64,000 bases of DNA from Cyanobacteria bacterium FACHB-471 (GTDB lineage: Bacteria > Cyanobacteriota > Cyanobacteriia > Elainellales > Elainellaceae): NCBI GenBank assembly GCA_014695345.1, contig JACJOC010000020.1, forward strand, positions 1-64,000, in the 5' to 3' direction. The notes under the pieces are model-generated. The model did no database searches and had not been told where the DNA came from. It saw nothing but the letters and a program-made list of their open reading frames with translations. The position numbers and the translations under genes are program-made. Position 1 is the stretch's first letter. Each line of letters begins with the position of its first letter. Shown here piece after piece: positions 54,618 to 63,871 of the stretch.

Positions 54618-55517
54618 TTAACGAGATTCTCTAAACATCTTTGGCGTTACACCCACACATTGACGAAAGAGGCGAGTAAAAGAACTGTGGTTTGTGAAGC
54701 CAACTTCAAAGGCAATTTCGGTAATCGTCAACTCTGGTTTTGACAAGAATTGCTTTGCTCTATCGATTCGGCATTGAGTGAGATATTGATGGGGAGTCTT
54801 ACCCGTTGACTGCTTGAATAACCGACAGAAATGATACTGGCTCAGTTCTAATATCCCTGCCATATCAGCTAGAGAAATATCCTGATCTAGATGAGTTTGG
54901 ATGTAGTCCGTTACTTTTTGCAGTTGAGACTTTGATAAATGTCCTGATGCTCTCGGCGGCAGTTTCACCTGCCACGTTGAATAATGCTTAATCAAATGGA
55001 TTGCTAATCCTGTCCCCAACGATTCCCCAAACATTCGCCCTGCTGGATGGTCTGCTTCTACATCCGCTTTAAGAGCGAGCCCAACTTGCTGAATGAATGG
55101 ATCAGCCACACCAATTTTGGGAATCAGTTCAATCCGATCGGGCTGAATCGACTCGTTGACGATCTTCTCAAAGAAGGCTGGAAGAAAGCCAATCAAGAAA
55201 AACTCACCAGGTTGCTGCCAAATCGATGAGTACCTGACTTTAGCAGGAATAAACAACACCTCACCGGGCTGACAATAACAGGTTTGCACCTGTCCCTCAA
55301 ATCGATGCTCTGATGAAATGGGATGTCCACTGCCCGGGATTCCAATAACGTGCTGCATGTATTGAAATTCTGGACTTTCGTGCGCCGGATGATCGTAGTG
55401 ATTAAAAAATATCCCTTGCCATTGCGATCGCTGGCTTGAGATGACCGGCGACTCGGACAACGCAGGACGAGCCTGTTTAGTTAAATCAACCAGCGGTAGC
55501 CCATTTACAGAAGTCAT
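54618..55517 (-). CDS. AraC-family transcriptional regulator
   Basis: A 299-residue regulator. An N-terminal cupin-like sensor (about 1-180) precedes two helix-turn-helix motifs: DISLADMAGILELSQYHFCRLFKQSTG and LTITEIAFEVGFTNHSSFTRLFRQCVG, ending in PKMFRES. It is convergent with menH. No target operator was recognised, and it may act on the neighbouring symporter or far genes. Confidence 0.93.
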   Translation of the reverse strand: MTSVNGLPLVDLTKQARPALSESPVISSQRSQWQGIFFNHYDHPAHESPEFQYMQHVIGIPGSGHPISSEHRFEGQVQTCYCQPGEVLFIPAKVRYSSIWQQPGEFFLIGFLPAFFEKIVNESIQPDRIELIPKIGVADPFIQQVGLALKADVEADHPAGRMFGESLGTGLAIHLIKHYSTWQVKLPPRASGHLSKSQLQKVTDYIQTHLDQDISLADMAGILELSQYHFCRLFKQSTGKTPHQYLTQCRIDRAKQFLSKPELTITEIAFEVGFTNHSSFTRLFRQCVGVTPKMFRESR

Positions 55518-55956
55518 AGCAAAGAACCTACGCCGTCAACCCTAATAATTTAACGTAAAGAGAAATAAGTCATACCAATTCCAAAAACTAGGATTACAGA
55601 TGAGTCAGGGCAATCGCCCAACGCTCTACTTCCACAAATTATTCAGAATCGCTCTACAGGTTTTGCTGGTAGTGCAAATTTTAGTCATAGTGAGTAAAAG
55701 CTGAAATTCATTGATGATGGAGAAGCACTCATTCTTGACTGCAACTTCTAGTAAGTCGTCTACTTAATTAGACAGATTTTTCTTCTACTCCTTAAAGTGG
55801 AGCAAACCCTGAAACTTTTGACTGGACTTGAAAACCGGGTTTCTACAGAAAACTTGTGTAGTGTGCTTCTCCGGGGGAAAGTGTTTCTTTAGAACAAAAA
55901 TAGTCTGGAAAAATTGTAATTTCTTAATACCAACTAATTTCCCGCAATAAGATTCT
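55518..55956. other. 439-bp spacer without a convincing gene
   Basis: It contains only a 34-codon ORF at 55600-55704 with a hydrophobic end and no ribosome site. No riboswitch core was recognised before the symporter. Otherwise it holds the promoters of the AraC and AGCS genes. Confidence 0.5.
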
Positions 55957-57498
55957 ATGAGATCTATAAAAAACATTGCTCTAACATTTTTGGCTTTGCT
56001 TGTTTTAGCTGCGCCTGCATTCGCTCAAACCTCTGATACAGCAAATACAAATGTTTTTTTAGCTGGCATTGACGCTGTTTTCGGTGCAGTTGTAGCAGCT
56101 CTAGAAAAAGTGATCTTTCTCAGTATTGGCGGTATGCCACTGGTTGTCCTGTGGCTACTGGCGGGAGCAATCTTCTTCACGTTTCGGATGAAGTTTGTTA
56201 ATATTCGGGCGTTTCGTCATGCGATTGATGTGGTTAGAGGCAGTTATGATAACCCCGATGAACCTGGAGAAGTCTCTCACTTTCAAGCACTTTCTGCTGC
56301 GCTCTCTGCCACCGTTGGACTGGGCAACATTGCAGGAGTGGCGATCGCTATTCAGCTTGGAGGACCCGGAGCCGTCTTTTGGATGACTATCGTCGGGCTG
56401 CTGGGGATGTCTAGCAAGTTTGCTGAGTGTACCTTGGGTTTGATGTATCGCATCATTCGTCCCGATGGCACTGTTTCTGGCGGGCCAATGTATTATCTCT
56501 CCCGTGGCTTAGCGGAAAAAGGGTTGCGTCCTCTCGGTAAAGTTTTGGCAGGGGTCTTCTGTGTATTTTGCATCGGTGGCGCATTTGGCGGCGGCAACAT
56601 GTTTCAGGTTAACCAGTCTTTTGCTGGCTTAACTGCCGCTATCCCTGCCTTGGAGGGCTTCAACTGGCTCTATGGGCTGGTTCTCATGGCGCTGGTAGGC
56701 TTAGTTATTATCGGTGGGATTCGGCGAATTGGAGCAGTAGCCGGGTTTCTGGTCCCCGCGATGTGTCTCACTTACTTTGTCGCAGCACTTTGGATTCTCG
56801 TCACTAACTTGACCGAAATTCCAGCTGCCGCTGCCACCATTGTGCGTGAAGCCTTTTCACCTCAAGCAGCGATTACAGGAGGACTCGTTGCAGTCTTAGT
56901 TCAAGGTGTGAGACGGGCTGCTTTTGACAACGAAGCTGGAGTCGGCTCAGCCCCCATCGCTCACTCTGCTGCCCGGACTGATGAACCTGTGCGCGAAGGC
57001 ATTGTTGCTCTACTGGAACCGTTTATTGACACCGTTGTAGTCAGCAATATGACCGCTCTGGTTATTGTAATCACCGGAGTTTATGCAAACCAGACAGGAG
57101 GAGAACCCGATGGCATTCAGATGACCTTTGAGGCTTTTTCTACCTCAATCCCCTGGTTTCCTGTAATTTTGGGGATTGCAGTCTTTTTGTTTGCCTTCTC
57201 CACCATTATTTCCTGGGGCTATTATGGCGAACGAAGCTGGACATTTTTGTTTGGGGAGCGATCGCTAAGGGTCTATCAGATCATCTACGTCATCTTTGTA
57301 TTTGTTGGAGCGGTGGTAAACCTCCAGTCTGTTCTCAACTTTGGTGACATGATGATTCTGGCAATGGCATTTCCCAACTTACTCGGCTGTTTTCTCCTAT
57401 CAGGCAAAGTAGCAGAAGCATTGGAAGATTACTTGACCCGCCTCAATTCGGGACAAATGGTTGAGGTAAGACGAGTGGAAGAACCTACCGTTCGTTAA
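55957..57498 (+). CDS. AGCS-family alanine/glycine:cation symporter
   Basis: A 513-residue symporter. A signal-like N-terminus (ALTFLALLVLAAPAFAQ) precedes about ten membrane helices. Family signatures are FQALSAALSATVGLGNIAGVA, GGPGAVFWM, KFAECTLGL and the late FDNEAGVGSAPIAHSAA. It would import alanine or glycine with Na+ or H+. No operon partner. Confidence 0.93.
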   Translation: MRSIKNIALTFLALLVLAAPAFAQTSDTANTNVFLAGIDAVFGAVVAALEKVIFLSIGGMPLVVLWLLAGAIFFTFRMKFVNIRAFRHAIDVVRGSYDNPDEPGEVSHFQALSAALSATVGLGNIAGVAIAIQLGGPGAVFWMTIVGLLGMSSKFAECTLGLMYRIIRPDGTVSGGPMYYLSRGLAEKGLRPLGKVLAGVFCVFCIGGAFGGGNMFQVNQSFAGLTAAIPALEGFNWLYGLVLMALVGLVIIGGIRRIGAVAGFLVPAMCLTYFVAALWILVTNLTEIPAAAATIVREAFSPQAAITGGLVAVLVQGVRRAAFDNEAGVGSAPIAHSAARTDEPVREGIVALLEPFIDTVVVSNMTALVIVITGVYANQTGGEPDGIQMTFEAFSTSIPWFPVILGIAVFLFAFSTIISWGYYGERSWTFLFGERSLRVYQIIYVIFVFVGAVVNLQSVLNFGDMMILAMAFPNLLGCFLLSGKVAEALEDYLTRLNSGQMVEVRRVEEPTVR

Positions 57499-57641
57499 CC
57501 TTTAGACTATACGTAGCGGCAGAAACCTAGAACTCAGCTCTTGTAGGATGCGTTAGCGCAGCGTAACTCATCACTCATCTAGGTCACCTCACCGATTCCC
57601 AACCTTCAATCAATAAAGCTTTTGCATGAATCACTTTTAAG

Positions 57642-57670
57642 GCGTGAAGGGTAGCGCTAACCCTTCACGC
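57642..57670. terminator. Bidirectional-looking hairpin between convergent genes
   Basis: GCGTGAAGGGT and ACCCTTCACGC form an 11-bp stem around a short self-complementary AGCGCTA. It lies between the convergent symporter and cysteine synthase genes. No T-run is present. Confidence 0.55.
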
Positions 57671-57694
57671 AGAAATTTCGATGAATTCATGCCA

Positions 57695-58780
57695 TTAAGT
57701 AGCGGACATTTGAAATTGAGGGGTCGAATGGGATAAAGCAAGTTCTTCTGGTGACATGAACTCCTCAATCTTTTCAAATAGAGGGGATGATAGATATCGC
57801 TCACCCGTATCGGGCAGCATACAGAGGATGACAGAGCCAGCAGCAGCCTTCTCAGCGACCTGCATGGCAACGGCAAAGGTTGCACCACCAGAAATCCCGG
57901 TGATAATTCCTTCTTGACGAGCTAATTTATTAGACCACTCAATACCCTCTGCTCCAGAGACTGGAACAAACTCATCAAAGTAGTGGTGATCAATGGCTTC
58001 TTGTAAAACATAGGGGACAAAATCAGGAGTCCAGCCCTGAATGGGATGAGGTTGGAATGCTGGATGGCTCATGGCAGGAGAGCGATCTGCGTTGCGTTCC
58101 TGAGGAATGTTAGACCCAACCACTGGCGCATTACTGGGCTCGGTGAGAATGATTTTTGTCTCAGGTCGTTCTTTACGCAGTACCCGAGCTACACCCGATA
58201 CAGTTCCACCTGTGCCATAACCTGTGACCCAGTAGTCAAGCTTTTCTCCGGCAAAATCAGCTAGAATCTCACGAGCGGTCGTGTTTTCGTGGATTTTTGC
58301 GTTGTCATCTGTCTCAAACTGATGAGCTAGAAACCAACCGTTCGCATTGGCTAATTCTTTTGCTTTTTGGTACATGCCGTAGCCTTTTTCGGCCCGGGGG
58401 GTGAGCACCACCTTAGCCCCCAGAAATCGCATCAGCTTGCGTCGTTCAATCGAGAAACTATCAGCCATCGTAACCACTAAAGGATAACCCTTCGCTGCAC
58501 AAACCATAGCTAGACCAATGCCTGTGTTGCCGCTGGTGGCTTCCACAACGGTTTGACCCGGTTTGAGATCCCCACGACGCTCGGCTTCTTCAATAATGCT
58601 GATGGCGAGACGGTCTTTAACCGAAGCAGCAGGATTAAAGAACTCTGCTTTGACATACAGGCGAACATGATCAGGGGCTAAAGTATTAACCCGAATGCAA
58701 GGTGTGTCTCCGATGGTATCTACAATGCTTTCATATAGGCGGCCACGACCAAGGGTTTGACGTGAATTGTTGGAAGTCAT
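57695..58780 (-). CDS. Cysteine synthase (PLP, CysK-like)
   Basis: A 361-residue member of the O-acetylserine sulfhydrylase family, longer than the usual 310-325. The PLP lysine is in FNPAASVKDRLA, the substrate loop in EATSGNTGIGLAMV and the phosphate loop in TGYGTGGTVSGV. An insertion around NADRSPAMSHPAFQPHP and a C-terminal tail with SPEELALSHS account for the extra length. The start is the ATG at 58780, with GAGGA 12 bases upstream. A cystathionine-type activity is not excluded. Confidence 0.9.
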   Translation of the reverse strand: MTSNNSRQTLGRGRLYESIVDTIGDTPCIRVNTLAPDHVRLYVKAEFFNPAASVKDRLAISIIEEAERRGDLKPGQTVVEATSGNTGIGLAMVCAAKGYPLVVTMADSFSIERRKLMRFLGAKVVLTPRAEKGYGMYQKAKELANANGWFLAHQFETDDNAKIHENTTAREILADFAGEKLDYWVTGYGTGGTVSGVARVLRKERPETKIILTEPSNAPVVGSNIPQERNADRSPAMSHPAFQPHPIQGWTPDFVPYVLQEAIDHHYFDEFVPVSGAEGIEWSNKLARQEGIITGISGGATFAVAMQVAEKAAAGSVILCMLPDTGERYLSSPLFEKIEEFMSPEELALSHSTPQFQMSAT

Positions 58781-59025
58781 GTTATTTTTTTTCCTCAATC
58801 AACCGTAATCGTCCGTGCCATATTATTACTGCGTTAATGCCTCTGATTGAACAATATTGTTGCGTTGACATCGAAAATGTCAAAGAACGTTATTTTTCGC
58901 AAAACTTATAAAGTAGCTGCCCCATATCTCTGACTCTGCAGCGATCGCCAAAGGTTGTAGTGTAGCTATAACCTTAAAGGCTATAACCTCAAAGATTAGA
59001 ACAAAAAATAGAAATAGGGCAGGCA

Positions 59026-59055
59026 TTGACATTAAAACCGTCCAGACGGTACAGT
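59026..59055 (+). promoter_or_regulatory. Promoter with an embedded TetR operator
   Basis: TTGACA (59026-59031), an 18-bp spacer and TACAGT (59050-59055) form a sigma-70 promoter. The spacer holds the perfect 6-2-6 palindrome ACCGTC-CA-GACGGT (59037-59050). Its position between the boxes means that a bound TetR dimer would block RNA polymerase. The neighbouring regulator gene is the natural binder. Confidence 0.85.
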
Positions 59056-59177
59056 AAGTTTATGGTTACTTACAAGCGTTTGACATTCGAGCTTTTGCCT
59101 GTTGAAGCTTGATGCTAAAACGCCGAATGCCCCCAGATTTCGTAATAGCTTCCTGGTCATTTCTGTGGCTGATATCT

Positions 59178-59756
59178 ATGGCTGATACAAAACGGTCAAA
59201 ATCTCGATCAGCCACGCGTGAAGCCCTGCTCCGGGCTGCTAGTCAAGTTGTCATTGACAAAGGAGTTGAAGCATTAACACTGGATGCTGTAGCTCAACAA
59301 GCAGGAGTCAGTAAAGGAGGGTTGCTTTATCACTTTCCTAACAAAGACGCACTGATGACAAGCATGGTGGAGCAACTGATTCAAGATTTTGAAGCAGTAT
59401 TGCAGACTGAGTTTGACCAGGACGATGCACCGGGAACGCCCGGACAGTGGGTGCGCGCATATATTCGAGCGACGCTACGGTTTAGCAAACAATCACTGGC
59501 ACTAGTTGCCCGTCTTTCTTCAATTGCGGCTAACTCGCCCGACTTGTTTGAATCTGCCAAAGTCTATGAACAGCAGTCACGGCAGCGAATTGAAACCAGT
59601 GGAATTGATCCCATAAAGGCAACAATTATTCTGTTGGCGGCTGATGGTTTGTGGCTTTCAGAAGTGTTTCAAGTTGGCACTTTAGAGGAGCCTCAGCTGA
59701 CTCAAGTGGTGGAAACACTGCTGGCGATGACGCGATCGCCCGAATCAGCTAGCTAA
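59178..59756 (+). CDS. TetR-family transcriptional repressor
   Basis: A 192-residue regulator. The N-terminal DNA-binding domain reads ATREALLRAASQVVIDKGV..LTLDAVAQQAGVSKGGLLYHFPNKDALM, the classic TetR helix-turn-helix. The C-terminal helical domain binds an unknown ligand. A palindrome in its own promoter suggests autoregulation. The ATG at 59178 is preferred to one at 59109 because of the family's short N-terminus. A cytochrome P450 gene follows after 109 bases. Confidence 0.93.
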   Translation: MADTKRSKSRSATREALLRAASQVVIDKGVEALTLDAVAQQAGVSKGGLLYHFPNKDALMTSMVEQLIQDFEAVLQTEFDQDDAPGTPGQWVRAYIRATLRFSKQSLALVARLSSIAANSPDLFESAKVYEQQSRQRIETSGIDPIKATIILLAADGLWLSEVFQVGTLEEPQLTQVVETLLAMTRSPESAS

Positions 59757-59865
59757 TATTTCTCAATCTGTTGTTTGAATGCTGATGACTCCAGTTCATT
59801 CAGCTAGTTTGTCCTGCCAATGCACATTTTTGCTCACATATAATTGCTCACATACGAGGTTCATC

Positions 59866-61005
59866 ATGGAAACCAATCAACCATCAATAGTAACACCGAA
59901 TTCCGAACTATTTGGCAATCCTTATCCTTGGTATGCTCAGATGCGCCGTGAATCACCTGTGTGGTATGACGCAAATCAGCAAGTCTGGATGGTGTTTTGC
60001 TATGAGGATGTAAAACGGATATTTTCGGATTGGCAAACATTTTCATCCAAAATTCCTCATCCACCTGAGCAAACTGATTTAACTCAAAGCTTGAACTATA
60101 CTGACCCACCCAAACATCAATCACTGCGATCGCTGGTTGCAAAGGTGTTTACGGCTCGTCGGATAGAAGAATTAGCACCGCGCATTACTCAAATTACCCA
60201 TGAACTGATTGATCAAGTCCAGGGGCAGGAACGGATTGACTTTATGCGTGACCTGGCAATTCCCCTACCTATCATTGTGATTGCTGAAATTTTAGGTATT
60301 CCCATTGCAGATCGCGAAGACTTTAAGCGGTGGTCAGACGGAATTGTGGTGTATGACTCAACGGCAATAACAGCAATGGCTGACTATTTCCGACATTTGC
60401 TAGAGCAGCGGCGACAGCATCCTGGCAAAGACTTAATTAGTGATTTACTTGCCGCCCACGAAGCGGCGGAAACCTTGACCGCTCAAGAGCTGGTAGATTT
60501 CTGCATGATCCTGTTGATTGCTGGTAATGAAACCACAACAAACTTACTGGGAAATGCTGTTCTCTGTTTCAGAGAATATCCAGAAGCCTTCGAGCGGCTG
60601 AAGCGGGAGCCAGATCTGGTACCGCTGGCAGTCGAGGAAGTCTTACGCTATCGCTCCTCGGTGCAGGGAATAGAACGGTTTACTAAAGTTGACGTACAGG
60701 TGGGCGCACAGACCATTCCAGCAGGACAAATGGTCGTTGTTTGGATGGGGTCAGCCAATCGGGATGAGACAAAGTTCGATCGCCCAGATGAGTTCATTGT
60801 CGATCGTGATCCCAATCCACACTTAGCCTTTGGCAATGGTATTCACTTTTGTCTGGGTGCGCCCCTGGCTCGTCTAGAAGGCAAAATTGTACTGAGTGCA
60901 GTGCTAGAACGCCTGCCCAACTTACGGATTGATCCAAACGCCACATTGGAGTTTATTCCCTCGACTGGAGTGCATGGGGTTAAATCCTTACCCGTCCTGT
61001 TGTAA
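59866..61005 (+). CDS. Class I bacterial cytochrome P450
   Basis: A 379-residue soluble P450. The I-helix motif is LIAGNETTTN, ExxR lies in VEEVLRYRS, and the haem loop is AFGNGIHFCLGAPLARLEGK with the Cys ligand. No redox partner is adjacent; ferredoxin is the probable donor in a cyanobacterium. It follows the TetR gene and may be derepressed with it; the substrate is unknown. The ATG at 59866 has an ACGAGG site. Confidence 0.95.
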   Translation: METNQPSIVTPNSELFGNPYPWYAQMRRESPVWYDANQQVWMVFCYEDVKRIFSDWQTFSSKIPHPPEQTDLTQSLNYTDPPKHQSLRSLVAKVFTARRIEELAPRITQITHELIDQVQGQERIDFMRDLAIPLPIIVIAEILGIPIADREDFKRWSDGIVVYDSTAITAMADYFRHLLEQRRQHPGKDLISDLLAAHEAAETLTAQELVDFCMILLIAGNETTTNLLGNAVLCFREYPEAFERLKREPDLVPLAVEEVLRYRSSVQGIERFTKVDVQVGAQTIPAGQMVVVWMGSANRDETKFDRPDEFIVDRDPNPHLAFGNGIHFCLGAPLARLEGKIVLSAVLERLPNLRIDPNATLEFIPSTGVHGVKSLPVLL

Positions 61006-61029
61006 ACGTTTCAAAATACCGTGGTTATA

Positions 61030-61539
61030 TTAGCCGCGCCTTTCAACGTATCCCTTGATAAGTTGGGTAATAGCCAATATCTCAAGCATCAAGTATGTAT
61101 ACACATTAGCAATTAAGAATGATTGCTTCACTTTTCTGTAGTCAACTTTTCTAAGGCTAAGAGAACCTATAAATGATTCCACAACCACAGAAAACCAAAA
61201 CATAGGAAGGAGTGTGAAGATGATTTCCAGTGGTAGAAACGGAAAGGAATCCGGCTGCACCGGTACAGTCGATCCAAAAAGTATGGTTCCGGTCAATGCT
61301 CCAATCGGTAATATAACAAGCAGCCCTCCAACAACAGTTGATATAACATTGGTGCTAAAAGCAACCCAAACTGCTTTGAAAACACCAGTTTTAAGCAGTT
61401 TTCTATGAATGTAGGCTTCAATCACAATAATTGGGATTAGCAGGAGAACCTGATAGAAAAGGCTCTGAGAGAATAGTGGAATTCCAGCATTTGCTAAGAG
61501 TATGTTTTTAAAGTAGAAGGACGAACCGCTAATCAACAT
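61030..61539 (-). CDS. Hypothetical multi-pass membrane protein
   Basis: A 169-residue protein with four to five hydrophobic segments (VLLLIPIIVIEAYI, NVISTVVGGLLVILPIGALTG, LEIIFTLLPMFWFSVVVESF and a terminal YLMLEILAITQLI). The gene is AT-richer than its neighbours and carries no HIP1 site, which may mean recent arrival. The family is unrecognised. Confidence 0.6.
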   Translation of the reverse strand: MLISGSSFYFKNILLANAGIPLFSQSLFYQVLLLIPIIVIEAYIHRKLLKTGVFKAVWVAFSTNVISTVVGGLLVILPIGALTGTILFGSTVPVQPDSFPFLPLEIIFTLLPMFWFSVVVESFIGSLSLRKVDYRKVKQSFLIANVYTYLMLEILAITQLIKGYVERRG

Positions 61540-61673
61540 AAGAACCTAAAAAACGTGTTTCTTAAATATATAAATGGGTACTAGCTAACGGTGCACTTGA
61601 GCGGACGCAGACAACCTTTGCGATACACCTAAATCTTTCGTCAGTCCGCTCCAAGCGAATGTTTGACTGCAAC

Positions 61674-62426
61674 CTACTGTACCGTGTAGCCACCATCAAT
61701 CACTAAGTTGTGCCCAGTGATGTAAGAAGCATCGTCAGAACATAGCCAAACAACTGCTTTAGCAACCTCCTCTGGCGTTCCACCTCGCTTGAGCGGGACG
61801 CTTGCCTCCATTTGCTGCAAGGTATCCTGAGGAACCTCAGCCAATAAATCAGTCAAAATTAAACCTGGACTGACGCAGTTGATCCGAATCCCTTGTCTCC
61901 CGTATTCCATTGCAGCAGTTCGGGTTAGAGCCACTACCCCTCCTTTGGCAGCAGTGTAGCTGCCAAAATTAGGCACACCAATTACACCACCTCCTTGAGA
62001 TGCCATATTGACGATCGCCCCACCCCCACTTTTGAGCATCGCCGGAATCTCATACTTCATCGATAGCCACACTGCTTTCAGGTTGACGTTTAATTCTAAG
62101 TCCCACTCTGGCTCTGACAGTTCAACGAGTGGTGTAGCTTTGCCAAATCCAGCGTTGTTGAAAACACAGTCGAGACGACTGTAGGACTCTAAAGTTCGAT
62201 TAATGAGTGCATCAATATCTGCTGCCTTTGTCACGTCAGTCTTGATAAAAAAACCATCACTGCCAGCCGCTTTGACCTGCTGAACTGTTTCTTCGCCTTC
62301 TGACTCTCTACGAGCCGCAACAACGACCTTCGCCCCTTGTCTAGCCAACTCAATCGCAGTAGCTCGACCGATTCCAGAGCTTCCACCTGTGACGATCGCG
62401 ACCTTCCCACTTAGCCCAAGACCCAT
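61674..62426 (-). CDS. SDR-family oxidoreductase
   Basis: A 250-residue short-chain dehydrogenase. The cofactor motif is VTGGSSGIGRATAIE, followed by NNAGFG, the Ser in VNMASQGG and catalytic YTAAKGG, with the family's usual C-terminal ITGHNLVIDGGYTV. The AARRES after beta-2 suggests NADP(H). It resembles glucose-1-dehydrogenase-like or 3-oxoacyl reductase-like members; the substrate is unknown. Confidence 0.93.
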   Translation of the reverse strand: MGLGLSGKVAIVTGGSSGIGRATAIELARQGAKVVVAARRESEGEETVQQVKAAGSDGFFIKTDVTKAADIDALINRTLESYSRLDCVFNNAGFGKATPLVELSEPEWDLELNVNLKAVWLSMKYEIPAMLKSGGGAIVNMASQGGGVIGVPNFGSYTAAKGGVVALTRTAAMEYGRQGIRINCVSPGLILTDLLAEVPQDTLQQMEASVPLKRGGTPEEVAKAVVWLCSDDASYITGHNLVIDGGYTVQ

Positions 62427-62523
62427 GCTGCTCGCTCCTAGTTACAACTGTTTGTGAGTAAGCTAGGAGAAATGTTCACGATTGTCTATCAACTTCTTGC
62501 GATCGCATTCGATAAATACCCTC

Positions 62524-63348
62524 TTAAGCCCGACGTCTCGAACCCAATACCGAAACTATCAACATGATTGAAAAAACTATAGGAATAGCAACTTTGAAGC
62601 CTTCTATTACTGATGTATAGAGACGAGGGGAAGGAAGACAAGAAATCACATCCAGATCCCCACAAACCAGAGATTTCAAAAGTCCCTTTCCTAGCAAAGG
62701 GCAAAGCAATGAAAATAGAGCAACACTAATCCAGCCTAACTTTTCAGCTAATGAAATAGCGGCGAGATGCCGAGCTGGTTTATTCAAAGTGATAGTAATA
62801 CGCGAAATTCGCCTAGCTAATTCTTGTGTATCTACTGCACTTTTCTGTTCATACCATTGAGCAATGTTTTGACCTGCTAATCCTCCTGCCCACCCAGCAA
62901 CTATAGATGCAAGTACGGAGTTAAAACCAATGAAAACAGCTGAGCTAGGTGTCATCGGTGTGGAAGAAAAATACCAGGGTGCAAAAGCTGCTGCTCCTCC
63001 TGCAGCTATGGAAGCACTAATAAACTTGACCACCCCGTGATAGAGGCGAACATATTTTAATGGGTAAAAAAATAGACATGTTGTGACACTTAACAACAGC
63101 CCATTAACTAGCCCTAATCCTAAGCCCAATCCAGCACCAATAGCTCCTGTCCAGATAAAAGCAAGAAGAGTAAGACCAAAAAGCCCACCCAGTACACTTC
63201 CCGATATCAATCCTATCGTCCCACTTCGCAAAACAATGTACCCTGCTAGCTTTAGTCTTGAGAGCGATGTTCGGCTCTTCAAGCTAGGTTCATTATTGAT
63301 AGCCATTGCTTTTTTCTTAACAGGTACGCTTGCACTTGATTGTTGCAT
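62524..63348 (-). CDS. Hypothetical membrane protein
   Basis: A 274-residue protein with about seven hydrophobic stretches, including a glycine-rich early pair (GLISGSVLGGLFGLTLLAFIWTGAIGAGLGLGLGLVNGLLL). The ATG at 63348 follows an AAGGA site. A cytoplasmic loop reads WYEQKSAVDTQELARRISRITITL. I do not recognise the family; composition resembles cyanobacterial proteins of unknown function. Confidence 0.6.
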   Translation of the reverse strand: MQQSSASVPVKKKAMAINNEPSLKSRTSLSRLKLAGYIVLRSGTIGLISGSVLGGLFGLTLLAFIWTGAIGAGLGLGLGLVNGLLLSVTTCLFFYPLKYVRLYHGVVKFISASIAAGGAAAFAPWYFSSTPMTPSSAVFIGFNSVLASIVAGWAGGLAGQNIAQWYEQKSAVDTQELARRISRITITLNKPARHLAAISLAEKLGWISVALFSLLCPLLGKGLLKSLVCGDLDVISCLPSPRLYTSVIEGFKVAIPIVFSIMLIVSVLGSRRRA

Positions 63349-63454
63349 CTTAAAATCCTTCTAACGATGCGCATCACCCGCCGCCAATGAATTCTCAATC
63401 CCAACAGACAACCTGAATACGGTTGGGTGCATGGGCATTTATGGAAAGCCGGAC

Positions 63455-63871
63455 TCAGTCCTCGATAGCCTCAACACCCAGTTGCCTAAGTCGCTCAAGG
63501 TTGTCCTTCATGGCTTTGAGATCTTGGGGCGAGTGCCCCTTCCAATCCATAACCTCACCCGTGACCCGAAGCGGAGCCTGAGAGCGGTATGACTTCGTTG
63601 GATTGCCCGGATACTTCTTGTCCGTCAGATTTGGGTCATCTGCAATCGAACCGGTCGGCTCCACAATGTAGATTCTGCCAGGTCCTTCGCCAAGGGCCAG
63701 CTCGGCTCCCCAGATGGCCGCATCTAAGGTGGCGGTCAGATAGACGTAGGCCGCCTTTTTCCTCTTGCCGTAGTTAGAGTTATAGCCTGGCACGATCAGG
63801 TCCCCTGGTTTCAAGTCGGCTTTCGTACCATGATAGAACTGCTGCGAAATCAGGTCGTCGATCGCTTCCAT
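63455..63871 (-). CDS. arr: Rifampin ADP-ribosyltransferase (Arr) family protein
   Basis: A 138-residue protein matching the Arr family that ADP-ribosylates rifamycins. It opens FYHGTKADLKPGDLI (the NAD-binding His), then has AYVYLTATLDAAIWGAELA and a C-terminal NPTKSYRSQAPLRVTGEV. The ATG at 63871 is chosen because a GAGGA site lies eight bases upstream and the length is standard; the frame itself opens further right. Cyanobacterial carriers probably reflect a broader natural role or transfer; activity on rifampin is unproven. Confidence 0.92.
   Translation of the reverse strand: MEAIDDLISQQFYHGTKADLKPGDLIVPGYNSNYGKRKKAAYVYLTATLDAAIWGAELALGEGPGRIYIVEPTGSIADDPNLTDKKYPGNPTKSYRSQAPLRVTGEVMDWKGHSPQDLKAMKDNLERLRQLGVEAIED

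Noticed and set aside
55518-55956. Glycine riboswitch before the AGCS symporter
   Set aside because: I looked for the conserved aptamer cores seen before such transporters elsewhere and found none.
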